Positions 6,823-14,973 of a stretch of DNA of 64,000 nucleotides are shown piece after piece (within the stretch, counting starts at the first letter, position 1; the number at the start of each line of letters is the position of its first letter). Position numbers and translations under genes: made by a program. Below the pieces are notes generated by a model, which searched no databases, was not told the origin of the DNA, and saw nothing but the letters and a program-made list of their open reading frames with translations. Source of the DNA: CAWACP01 sp963832965. GTDB lineage: Bacteria; Acidobacteriota; Terriglobia; Bryobacterales; Bryobacteraceae. The stretch is taken from NCBI GenBank assembly GCA_963832965.1, contig CAWHVW010000007.1:124001-188000 (forward strand). Reading direction: 5' to 3'.

Positions 6823-9395
6823 TCGAGCGTGACGTCGCAATCAAGGTGTTGCCGGACGAACTCGCCAACGACCCGGAGCGGCTGGCGCGCTTCGAGCGGG
6901 AAGCAAGAGTTCTTGCGTCTCTGAATCACTCGAATATAGCCACCATTTATGGCCTCGAATCGTCGAACGGAATTCGCGCGCTGGTCATGGAGCTGGTGCC
7001 TGGCGAGACTCTCCGGGGGCCGCTCGCTGTGCGGACTGCGCTCGAATACGCAAAGCAGATTGCAGAAGCTCTGGAAGCGGCGCACGAGAGAGGCATCGTC
7101 CATCGCGATTTGAAGCCCGGCAACATCATGATCACGCCGGAGGGTGGGGTAAAGGTGCTCGACTTCGGCCTGGCAGCGGCCCCGAAGCGTGACGGGACTG
7201 CCTCCGCGCCCGGAAAAGACGCTGCGAATTCTCCGACCTTGACCGTTGCCGCCACGCAGGCCGGAATGATCATGGGCACTGCGGCGTACATGAGTCCCGA
7301 GCAGGCCGCCGGCAAGACGGTTGACAAGCGTGCCGACATTTGGTCGTTCGGCGTAGTCCTGTGGGAGATGCTCAGCGGGACGCGGCTGTTCGCGGGCGAG
7401 ACAGTTTTGCATACACTGGCCGATGTCCTGCGGGCGCCGATTGGTTTCGACAAGCTCCCCAGGGAAACTCCCCGCGCGATCCGGGAGTTGCTGCGGCGAT
7501 GCCTGGACCGTGACGCGAGGAGGCGCTTGCGGGACATTGGCGAGGCGCGCATCGCCATCGAAGAATCGCTGAACCGGCCGGAAAAGGAACCGGAAACGAT
7601 TCCGGCGGCCGTTCCACCAGGCCGTGCGATCATGCCATGGGCGCTGGCGGTTGTTTCCGTTGCCGCGCTCGCGGCCCTGGCGTGGGTGCATTTCCGCGGG
7701 GAGCCGGCCGCCTTGCCGGTGCTGAATTCCTCGTTGCCGCTCCCGGCCAACGCACAGCCAGGCTCGTTCGCTTTATCGCCCGATGGCAAATGGCTGGTCA
7801 TTCAGCTCATCACTGAGAACGGCATCCAGCTCTGGCTTCGCTCGCTCGCCTCACCTGATTTTCAGAGGCTGCCCGGCACTGAGTTCGCCTTCTCTCCATT
7901 CTGGTCTCCCGACAGCAAGTCCATCGGCTTCGTTGTTCGCGGAAAGCTGGAGACCATCTCAGTGGCTGGTGGTCCGCAGCACGCGTTGTGCGAGGGAACA
8001 GGAGTCTCTGGCAGTGGGGGAACCTGGAATCGCGACGGAGTGATTGTCTTCGGAAGCGCTGCCGGTCCGCTCCGGCGCGCGAATGCGTCCGGTGGGCGGT
8101 GCACCGCCGCGACTCGCGCGGAAGGAACAAACGCTCAACGGTTTCCTGAGTTTCTGCCCGACGGAGACCACTTTGTCTTCGCTGCCGGTGGAGCGGACGA
8201 ATCGAGCCGAGGTATCTATGTGGCCTCGCTTGACGATCCCACCCCGCGCCGTCTCCTCCCGGATGTGTCCGGGGTTTTGTTCGCGTCCTCTATGCTCGGA
8301 AAAGAATACGGGTATCTGCTCTTCGGGCGCGGGAACAGCCTGATGGCTCAGCCATTCAACTCGAAAACGCTCCAGTTGGCCGGAGACGTTTTCCCCACAG
8401 GGGTTCAGGCGTCATCGCTCGATTCGCACGGTTTTCTCGAACTTCTCGCGTCCGTCTCCGGCAACGGCATGTTGGCGTATCGGTACACCCCCGGGGACTC
8501 GATGTCCCAGCTCACCTGGCTGGACCGCACCGGAAGAGAACTCGGTACGGTTGGAGCATCGGTTCAGAACCAGATTCATCTAACGCTCTCCCCGGACGGA
8601 AAGACTGCGGCAACATATCGGAACCAGGAAATCCTGCTCACCGATCTGCGCCGGGCCGCCGAGTCGAATTTCACGCAGCCGGAACGGAGTGCGAGTCCCC
8701 CGGTCTGGTCCCCCGATGGAACGCTGATCGCGTTCGGCGCGGACAAGGGTCTTTACGTGAAGGATGCTCGCGGCGGACTGCAGGAAGAACTGCTCTTCAA
8801 AGATGAGAATGTCAAGCGGCCATCCGATTGGTCGCGCGACGGACGCTATCTCATCTATACCGTCGAGTCCGGGAACGAGTGGCAGATCTGGTATCTCTCG
8901 GATCCGCTGAATCGATCCGGCAATCGCAAGGCAGTCCAACTTGCCAGTCCGGAACAGGCCGAGAGTCAGGGCCAGCTCTCGCCGAACGGCCGCTGGCTGG
9001 CATACACTGCGGCGGATATGGGTTCTACCACTGTGTACGTGCGCCCGTTTCCCTCCGGTCCGGGCCGCTGGACCATCTCGGGCAGCGAAACAGTGAACGT
9101 AGAGCCCCGCTGGCGAGACGACGGCAAGGAGCTGTTTTATCTGGAAGGGATAGCCCCCACACAGACGTTGATGGCTGTTTCTGTGCAGGTCGGTCCGCAC
9201 GGCGATTTTCAGGCTGGCCCTCCTCGAAAACTCTTCGAGTTTCGCGGGACCAGCCATGTGCCGAGTATCAACGCCTTTTCCTACAACCCCAGCGCCGACG
9301 GCCAGCGCTTCCTTGTCAATGTCGAGGCCGCTGAGAACCAGTCCGCCGTCAACGTAATCACCAACTGGGAGAAAGCCGCACTTGGGAACAAGTGA
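6723..9395 (+). CDS. membrane Ser/Thr protein kinase with TolB/PD40 beta-propeller
   Basis: 890 aa. The kinase domain occupies residues about 12-275: glycine loop LGAGGMGEVYRA (18-29), invariant Lys in AIKVL (41), catalytic HRDLKPGNI (127-135), DFG (147-149) and the activation-segment motif YMSPEQAAG. A Pro/Glu-rich linker and one membrane segment (ALAVVSVAALAALAWV, about 306-321) lead to a C-terminal half with repeated SPDGKWL, SPDGKTAA and SPNGRWLAY blades, a PD40/WD40-like propeller expected in the periplasm. This PknB-type kinase plus propeller design is expanded in acidobacteria. The start and promoter are duplicated upstream in copy A. The signal sensed is unknown. Confidence 0.95.
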   Translation: MSLASGTRLGPYEVLAPLGAGGMGEVYRARDLQLERDVAIKVLPDELANDPERLARFEREARVLASLNHSNIATIYGLESSNGIRALVMELVPGETLRGPLAVRTALEYAKQIAEALEAAHERGIVHRDLKPGNIMITPEGGVKVLDFGLAAAPKRDGTASAPGKDAANSPTLTVAATQAGMIMGTAAYMSPEQAAGKTVDKRADIWSFGVVLWEMLSGTRLFAGETVLHTLADVLRAPIGFDKLPRETPRAIRELLRRCLDRDARRRLRDIGEARIAIEESLNRPEKEPETIPAAVPPGRAIMPWALAVVSVAALAALAWVHFRGEPAALPVLNSSLPLPANAQPGSFALSPDGKWLVIQLITENGIQLWLRSLASPDFQRLPGTEFAFSPFWSPDSKSIGFVVRGKLETISVAGGPQHALCEGTGVSGSGGTWNRDGVIVFGSAAGPLRRANASGGRCTAATRAEGTNAQRFPEFLPDGDHFVFAAGGADESSRGIYVASLDDPTPRRLLPDVSGVLFASSMLGKEYGYLLFGRGNSLMAQPFNSKTLQLAGDVFPTGVQASSLDSHGFLELLASVSGNGMLAYRYTPGDSMSQLTWLDRTGRELGTVGASVQNQIHLTLSPDGKTAATYRNQEILLTDLRRAAESNFTQPERSASPPVWSPDGTLIAFGADKGLYVKDARGGLQEELLFKDENVKRPSDWSRDGRYLIYTVESGNEWQIWYLSDPLNRSGNRKAVQLASPEQAESQGQLSPNGRWLAYTAADMGSTTVYVRPFPSGPGRWTISGSETVNVEPRWRDDGKELFYLEGIAPTQTLMAVSVQVGPHGDFQAGPPRKLFEFRGTSHVPSINAFSYNPSADGQRFLVNVEAAENQSAVNVITNWEKAALGNK

Positions 9396-9503
9396 ACGTC
9401 TGATAGCGGGCCCTCAGGCACGGGATTGCTAGTCGCGTTCGGCCGGTCATCCTGGACTTCTGCACTACTTCTGCACTAATTGCCTGGCCGCGACAACGGC
9501 CGG

Positions 9504-9965
9504 CTAACGGATCAACGGGCTCTCCCAGACGCGGCAGAGCAGCTTCTTAAGCTGAGCGAAGTCTTTCGGCCCAAGCTCCGCGCTCCATTCCCGCTCGATA
9601 TCGCGCAGCACCTCCAGAGCCTTTGCATACGCGGCGTGCCCGCGCTTCGTGAATTGGACAATTCGCGCGCGGCCCTCGTCCCGCGCGTCGCTCCGCACGA
9701 TATATCCGAGATCCTCCAGGCTCCCCAGCAGCCGGTTCATGGCCTGCTTGCTCATGCCGGCGCGCTCGGCAAGAACGCCGGGGCGAGCGCCATCGGGGCT
9801 GGGAAACCGCAGCACCGCCATATGTGGCATGCTGAGCCCCTCAAAGCCCGCCGTAGTCAGTTCCTTGATAATGCGGCGTTGAATGGCCTGGGCGGGAACG
9901 CGCAGCAGCGCGCCGATGAGCATATCTCTGGTCTTGACCGGCGGTTTTTCCTGCAAAAAAGTCAT
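9504..9965 (-). CDS. MarR-family transcriptional regulator
   Basis: 153 aa from ATG 9965. The frame is open far upstream to 11264, but that part only shadows the cupin genes on the other strand. A winged helix-turn-helix is evident: PGVLAERAGMSKQAMNRLLGS is the HTH and VRSDARDEGRARIVQFTKRG the beta wing; flanking helices would form the dimer. It is divergent from the two cupin genes, with two palindromes in the 69-bp gap, so it most likely represses them and itself and responds to a small phenolic-type ligand, as is common in MarR (inference). Confidence 0.92.
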   Translation of the reverse strand: MTFLQEKPPVKTRDMLIGALLRVPAQAIQRRIIKELTTAGFEGLSMPHMAVLRFPSPDGARPGVLAERAGMSKQAMNRLLGSLEDLGYIVRSDARDEGRARIVQFTKRGHAAYAKALEVLRDIEREWSAELGPKDFAQLKKLLCRVWESPLIR

Positions 9966-10017
9966 TGACACTGTTCGTAAACTATGTTTACCATACGGAA
10001 GAGCTAAACAGAGTTTA
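9965..10017 (+). promoter_or_regulatory. cupin operon promoter with two MarR-type operators
   Basis: TTGACA (9965-9970) and TACCAT (9989-9994), 18 bp apart, form a sigma70-like promoter towards the cupins. GTAAAC-TAT-GTTTAC (9977-9991) lies between the two boxes, and TAAAC-AGA-GTTTA (10005-10017) lies at the transcript start. They share half-site sequence and are 27 bp apart centre to centre, which suits two MarR dimers. Confidence 0.7.
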
Positions 10018-10034
10018 CCACCAGGGAGAACCAA

Positions 10035-10574
10035 ATGACACCGCAGACCATGCAGCAGGCCGTCGCCGCGAGCGCAAATGGAACCGAAACCCCGCCGCGG
10101 CAACATCAGGCCAGGCACGTGCCCGCTGGAACCGGTCCGGCCTACTGGGGCCCAGGCGAGTTGATGACCTTTCTCATCACCGGCGATGAGACCGGCGGCG
10201 CCTACTTCCTGGCTGATATTTCTGTGGCGCCGGGCGGAGGTACGCCACCGCACATCCACCACCGCGAGGACGAATCGTTCCACCTGCTCGAAGGCACCCT
10301 GACGGTTCAAGTGGGCGGGCATACAATGAGTGCATCGCCTGGCGATTTCGTGTACCTTCCCCGCGGAATCGCTCATTCCTTCAAGAACACCGGCGATGTG
10401 ACTGCGAAGGCCCTGGTTCTGGTCGCGCCGGCGGGCCTTGAGGGCTTCTTCGCTGAAGTGTTCGATCCTGCCGTGGATCGTTCCGCGGCGCCGCCGGCCG
10501 TCGGCCAGGAGTTGATCGCTCGCGCGCTCGCGGCTGCCCCAAGGTACGGGCTTGAGCTTCTTCCCCCGGGGTAG
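10035..10574 (+). CDS. cupin domain protein
   Basis: 179 aa, start fixed by GGGAGAA at 10024-10030. The cupin motif 1 (PPHIHHREDESFHLLEG) holds the two His, Glu and second-strand His expected for a bound metal; motif 2 follows as GDFVYLPRGIAHSFKNTG. The overall shape, with LMTFLITGDETGGAYF before the barrel, resembles quercetin-dioxygenase-like or pirin-type single-domain cupins. It is first of two cupin genes behind a MarR-controlled promoter; together they may degrade or isomerise the ligand of the regulator. Exact chemistry cannot be told. Confidence 0.88.
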   Translation: MTPQTMQQAVAASANGTETPPRQHQARHVPAGTGPAYWGPGELMTFLITGDETGGAYFLADISVAPGGGTPPHIHHREDESFHLLEGTLTVQVGGHTMSASPGDFVYLPRGIAHSFKNTGDVTAKALVLVAPAGLEGFFAEVFDPAVDRSAAPPAVGQELIARALAAAPRYGLELLPPG

Positions 10575-10610
10575 CACGCTCAAATGCGAAGCTGCGAGGA
10601 GGAGGTCCAA

Positions 10611-11093
10611 ATGAGACCGCACACCATCGATCTGGGCGTTAATCCCGCCGAGGAAACAATCCGTCTGGGGCCCCTGGCGGTGCGTTTCCTGGTCACCGGC
10701 GACAACTCGGGTGGCAGCATCGCGGCCTTTGAGGTCGTCGTTCCGGGCGCACAGCGGCTGACCGCTCCAGCGCACAGCCACGACCACTACGAGGAGACGA
10801 TCTTCGGAATCGACGGCGTGTTGACCTGGACAGTGGACGGCAAGCAAATCGAGGTGGGGCCGGGACAGGCGCTGTGCATTCCGCGCGGCGCCGTTCACCG
10901 CTTCGACAACGACACCAATCACGACGCGAAGGTGCTCTGCCTGGTCACGCCCGCCGCAATTGGCCCGCGGTATTTCCGCGAAGCGGCCGAGGTGATCAAA
11001 GCGGCGGCCGGTGGTCCGCCGGACCGGGCAAAGATGGTGGAGATTATGCTGCGCCACGGGCTCACGCCGGTTCTGCCGCCCGCTCAGGCGTAA
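10611..11093 (+). CDS. second cupin domain protein
   Basis: 160 aa from ATG 10611, which has a strong GAGGAGGAGG site; an ATG at 10584 would place this site inside the gene. Motif 1 reads PAHSHDHYEETIFGIDG with three His and a Glu, and motif 2 is GQALCIPRGAVHRFDN. It starts like its neighbour (LAVRFLVTGDNSGGS) and is probably a diverged tandem duplicate, 36 bp downstream in the same operon. The 280 bp that follow (11094-11373) hold no recognisable gene and are pyrimidine-rich. Confidence 0.88.
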   Translation: MRPHTIDLGVNPAEETIRLGPLAVRFLVTGDNSGGSIAAFEVVVPGAQRLTAPAHSHDHYEETIFGIDGVLTWTVDGKQIEVGPGQALCIPRGAVHRFDNDTNHDAKVLCLVTPAAIGPRYFREAAEVIKAAAGGPPDRAKMVEIMLRHGLTPVLPPAQA

Positions 11094-11373
11094 CCCGATC
11101 ACCGGGCGAAATCGAGATTGATCCCGTGAAACGGCGCGACGACTCGGAGATTGCGCCCCCCAAAGCCGCCCCGCCATTCCCACGCAGCAACCGCCTCCAC
11201 GAACCCTCCGCCGGCCGCTCTCCGCCAACCCCTCCTGCCCGAGTCCAACCTCGTGCAACATCAAGCAGCAGCCTCAGCACCGCACACCGCAGTCCCACGC
11301 GCGAACAGAGCCCCCGGTTGCGCTCCCATCGAATCAACAGCATAGGTGGCCCCCAGGTTGCTAACCCACCCAC

Positions 11374-13893
11374 ATGGCTCAACTGCTTGCAGATCTCCAC
11401 TTCGCCGTACGCAGCCTGTATAAAGCGCCGCTCTTCGCCGCCGTCGCAATTCTCTCCATCGCGTTCGGAATTGCCGCCAACAGCGCTGTATTCACGCTTC
11501 TTGATCAGGTTGTGCTCCGTTCCCTTCCCGTCACCAAACCGGCGCAACTCATGCAAGTGGATGCAAGCAATTCCGAGTCGTACGGCGGCGGCATGGGCGA
11601 CGGCACCGAGTTGTCCTACCCCATGTATAAGGACCTGCGCGACGGCAATCAGGTGTTCTCGGGCATGTTCTGCCGCTACCAGACCGCGCTTCATATCGAG
11701 GGCGCCGGCCAAAGCGAGCGGGTGCTGGGCGAACTGGTTTCGGGCACCTACTTCCCCGTGCTCGGTCTCACTCCGGCGCTTGGCCGGCTGTTCACACCGC
11801 AAGAAGATACCCAGGGGAACGCTCACCCCGTGGCGGTCCTCGCCTACGGCTATTGGAGAGACCGCTTCAACGCGGATCCCGGCGTCGTCGGCCGGAACAT
11901 CACCGTCGATGGCCATCCGTTCGAAGTGGTCGGCGTGGTGCGCTCCGGCTTTGTGGGCCTCGACGTTGGCCAGCCGCCGCAGGTCTATCTGCCCATCACC
12001 ATGCAGCGGCAAATGGGCCCCTCGTGGCTGCAACTCGACGGCCGGCGGTTCCGCTGGGTGCAAGTGTTCGGGCGCCTGCGCGATGGCCTCACCCCGGAAC
12101 GCGCGCAGGCAGGTCTCCAGCCCCTCTACAGCTCCATTCTCCGCGGCGAGGCCGCCGGCAAGGCTTTCGCCACCGCGTCCGCGGATACCAAACGGCAGTT
12201 TCTCCTGGGCCGGTTGAACGTGACCTCCGCCGCGCGAGGACACTCCAATCTGCGTGGGGACGTCGCCAAACCGCTTCTCATTCTGATGGCCATCGCCGCG
12301 GGCGTTCTCCTCATCGTCTGCTCGAATGTCGCCAATCTATTGATCGCCCGCGGCGCCGCGCGCAATCGCGAGCTCGCCGTGCGCCTGGCCATCGGGGCCA
12401 CGCGGATGCAAATCCTGCGCCTGCTGTTGGCGGAAACCGTCGTCCTCGCCGCCATCGGGATGGCCGCCGGCCTGCTCGCGGCCCGATGGGGCGCCAGTGT
12501 CCTGCTCGCGTTTTACGTGACGCCGGACAACCCGATTGCGGTCGACGTCAACCCGGACTTCCGCATTGTGCTCTTTACCACCGCCCTGGCGGTCGTCACC
12601 GCGTTGCTGGCCGGGTCCATCCCCGCGCTGCGCAGTATGCGCGTGGATGTGGCAACGTCGCTGCGCACCGCCGGCGGCAGCGTCCTGCGGGAAGAGCCCC
12701 GCATCCGCAAGGCCCTCGTGGTCACCCAGGTGGCCTTGTCCTTCCTGCTGTTGATCGGGGCCGGCCTCTTTGTGCGCAGCCTGCAAAACCTGCTCGACGT
12801 GGATACCGGTTTCCGCCCGTCGCGTCTGCTTTCTTTCAGTCTCGATCTCGCCGGCAACGGCTACACGCCCATACGGGAGCACGATTTCGCGAAAACGCTG
12901 CAGGAGCGCGTATCGCAAACGCCCGGCGTGCAATCTGCCGCATTCGCCTTCATCGGCCTGATGGAAGGCGGGAGCTGGGGAATGAACTTCACCGTGGAAG
13001 GCTATCATCCGCCGGCCGGCCAGGATGTCGGTTCCATGTGTAACGCCGTCAGCCCGGCCTTTTTCCGCACCATGGGTATTCCGCTGCTCGCCGGACGCGA
13101 GTTCGATTCACATGACGACCGCGCTCCCGGAAAGACCACTGGCTGGCCATACCGCGCCGCGCTGGTGAACGAAACATTCGTCAGCCGCTATTTCAAAGGC
13201 GTGAACCCCGTCGGGCGCCATATCGGCTTCGGCGACGATCCGGGCACCGCCACGCCCATCGAGGTGGTCGGTGTCGTGAAAGATACCCACTACGCGGCGG
13301 TTCGCGAGGACCCGCGGCCTCAGATCTATGTGCCCTACCTGCAGTCGGACATCGATGGGCTCACCGTCTACGTCCGCACCAGCCAGGATTCCGTGGACAT
13401 CATGACCAGGCTCCGCCGCGATTTATCCCAGCTCGACCCGTCGCTTCCGGTTTTCAACGTGAGCACCATGGAAGAACGCGTGGCCCGGTCCACTGTGAAC
13501 GAGCGCCTCATCGCCGGCCTTTCGGCCATGCTCAGCGCCATGGCCACGCTGCTCGCGGTAATCGGTTTGTATGGTGTGATGGCCTACACGGTGACCCGCC
13601 GCACCCGCGAAATCGGCATTCGCATGGCCCTCGGCGCGATGAGCTCCGCCGTCGCCCGCGCCGTGCTGCTGGATGCCGGAATCCTCGTGGCCATCGGTCT
13701 GGCCCTCGGGGGAGGCGCTGCCATCTGGCTGGGACGCTTCGTGGAGAGCCAGCTATACGGCGTGAAACCGGCCGATTCGACGACAATTTTCGCCGCCGCC
13801 GTCCTCCTTGCCACCATCGCCGGTCTGGCTGCGTTCCTGCCGGCACGGCGCGCGGCGTCCATCTCGCCCATGGCCGCCTTGCGGGACGAATAG
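11374..13893 (+). CDS. ADOP-type MacB/FtsX-like ABC permease
   Basis: 839 aa. Two MacB_PCD-FtsX units are fused in tandem: first membrane segment APLFAAVAILSIAFGIAANSA with a periplasmic core domain, three membrane helices near residues 305-425 (LLILMAIAAGVLLIVCSNVA, then ARGAARNRELAVRLAIGATR), then a second core and three helices at the C-terminus ending TRRTREIGIRMALGA and PARRAASISPMAALRDE. This layout matches the acidobacterial duplicated orphan permease family (TIGR03434). No ATPase gene is adjacent, as usual for the family, so its substrate and driver are unknown. No ribosome site is visible before the ATG. Confidence 0.93.
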   Translation: MAQLLADLHFAVRSLYKAPLFAAVAILSIAFGIAANSAVFTLLDQVVLRSLPVTKPAQLMQVDASNSESYGGGMGDGTELSYPMYKDLRDGNQVFSGMFCRYQTALHIEGAGQSERVLGELVSGTYFPVLGLTPALGRLFTPQEDTQGNAHPVAVLAYGYWRDRFNADPGVVGRNITVDGHPFEVVGVVRSGFVGLDVGQPPQVYLPITMQRQMGPSWLQLDGRRFRWVQVFGRLRDGLTPERAQAGLQPLYSSILRGEAAGKAFATASADTKRQFLLGRLNVTSAARGHSNLRGDVAKPLLILMAIAAGVLLIVCSNVANLLIARGAARNRELAVRLAIGATRMQILRLLLAETVVLAAIGMAAGLLAARWGASVLLAFYVTPDNPIAVDVNPDFRIVLFTTALAVVTALLAGSIPALRSMRVDVATSLRTAGGSVLREEPRIRKALVVTQVALSFLLLIGAGLFVRSLQNLLDVDTGFRPSRLLSFSLDLAGNGYTPIREHDFAKTLQERVSQTPGVQSAAFAFIGLMEGGSWGMNFTVEGYHPPAGQDVGSMCNAVSPAFFRTMGIPLLAGREFDSHDDRAPGKTTGWPYRAALVNETFVSRYFKGVNPVGRHIGFGDDPGTATPIEVVGVVKDTHYAAVREDPRPQIYVPYLQSDIDGLTVYVRTSQDSVDIMTRLRRDLSQLDPSLPVFNVSTMEERVARSTVNERLIAGLSAMLSAMATLLAVIGLYGVMAYTVTRRTREIGIRMALGAMSSAVARAVLLDAGILVAIGLALGGGAAIWLGRFVESQLYGVKPADSTTIFAAAVLLATIAGLAAFLPARRAASISPMAALRDE

Positions 13894-14042
13894 CCGCCAG
13901 CCCAAGCGCGCCGATGGTCCCTGGTGCCCCCGGGTACTGGAGCGGAATTGACGCAATTCCAGGTAAACCTCCGGCATCACTCGTAATGCCTGCCCTGGCG
14001 TCTCCGGGCCTGTGGCGCCGATAGTTCCGCAAGGAGAAATCC

Positions 14043-14249
14043 ATGCGGATACGTTTGATCGCCTGCCTTGTCGGCGGTGTGCTCGGCGCGCTGGTCACAT
14101 TGCCGATCAATAACAGCCTGGGCCTGAACCCAACAATCGCCTGGATTGCCTGCCCATCCATCGGCGTGGCCGTCGGGTACATAGCAAGCATCTTCCTGCA
14201 CGTCTTCACCGCGCAGGACGACGAGCCAACGGCAACCCCGGAAAACTAG
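14043..14249 (+). CDS. small two-helix membrane protein
   Basis: 68 aa with AGGAG well placed before the ATG. Two hydrophobic segments (LIACLVGGVLGALVTLPI and IAWIACPSIGVAVGYIASIFL) are joined by a short polar loop; the tail is acidic (QDDEPTATPEN). There is no family I can name. It lies alone between the ADOP permease and a family 1 repeat. Confidence 0.6.
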   Translation: MRIRLIACLVGGVLGALVTLPINNSLGLNPTIAWIACPSIGVAVGYIASIFLHVFTAQDDEPTATPEN

Positions 14250-14263
14250 TACTCGCAGGTGCG

Positions 14264-14292
14264 GTCACCGAACCGCGACGGTGACGGAGCGG
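14264..14292 (+). repeat. family 1 repeat copy c with compensatory arms
   Basis: GTCACCG-AACCGCGA-CGGTGAC followed by GGAGCGG. Both arms differ from the usual GTTAC/GTAAC but still pair, direct support for a selected stem. It fills the gap between two convergent genes and ends exactly at the DinB-like stop codon. Confidence 0.85.
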
Positions 14293-14901
14293 CTAAGAAG
14301 GGAAACCTGCCGCCTGCGTCACGCGCTCCGCTTGCAGCAAATGGCGGCGTTCATGTCCCGATAAAATCTCCAGCCCGGTTCCGACGGTGAAACGCACCAC
14401 CGGAATAAAGGGATTCTTAAATCGGATGCGATTAACGTCGTAGCCACTGGCGCGCCGGACAACCCCGCGTGCAGCCTCATTGCTGGCGAGGAAAAGCTCA
14501 AGAACGTTGGGATCTACTCGGGTGCCGGGCGCAATTATCCTCGGAGCGCGTGCCCGTCTGGATTCGGACGACGGCTCGACATGGTTGCGAATGAACCACC
14601 GGCCGAACCAGCCCGGTGTGATGTCGTTAACCGCACAGGGTCCATGAGTCGTCAGAGAAGCCGCTATCGCCGCCAGATACACTTCGTTGGTGAGGTGCAG
14701 GTGATCGAGACATTGCCCAACGCTCCACGCGTCCTGGCTCGGCTTCCAGTTGAGCTGGAGCGGAGTCAGGCCATTGACCAACTCTTTGGCGCGCTGATCG
14801 GCGGTATCCAGTTCGCAAATGAGTCGCATCGCCCAGGAAGTCAGTGAAGGCTCAACTCGCCCCGCCATGCCATACAGTTTACCGGCCTCTCGCGTGTCCA
14901 T
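14293..14901 (-). CDS. DinB-like protein
   Basis: About 202 aa from ATG 14901, chosen because GGAGGGTTCAA precedes it; the frame reaches 14931. The DinB/YfiT four-helix bundle is suggested by LNWKPSQDAWSVGQCLDHLHLTNE, where the first metal-ligand His lies, and by the C-terminal ILSGHERRHLLQ, which gives the remaining His ligands. Such proteins are damage-inducible or act as thiol-dependent transferases (for example with bacillithiol or mycothiol); the thiol used here is unknown. It is divergent from the GH44 gene. Confidence 0.8.
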   Translation of the reverse strand: MDTREAGKLYGMAGRVEPSLTSWAMRLICELDTADQRAKELVNGLTPLQLNWKPSQDAWSVGQCLDHLHLTNEVYLAAIAASLTTHGPCAVNDITPGWFGRWFIRNHVEPSSESRRARAPRIIAPGTRVDPNVLELFLASNEAARGVVRRASGYDVNRIRFKNPFIPVVRFTVGTGLEILSGHERRHLLQAERVTQAAGFPS

Positions 14902-14973
14902 TTGAACCCTCCAACTCTGCGTCCTGGCCATTCCTGACGGAATGTTATGATTCGGGCTGACAGGAGACCTCGC

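Noticed and set aside
9966..11264. Long minus-strand frame continuous with the MarR gene
   Set aside because: It runs opposite to two good cupin genes and through the operator region; only the MarR domain has family features.
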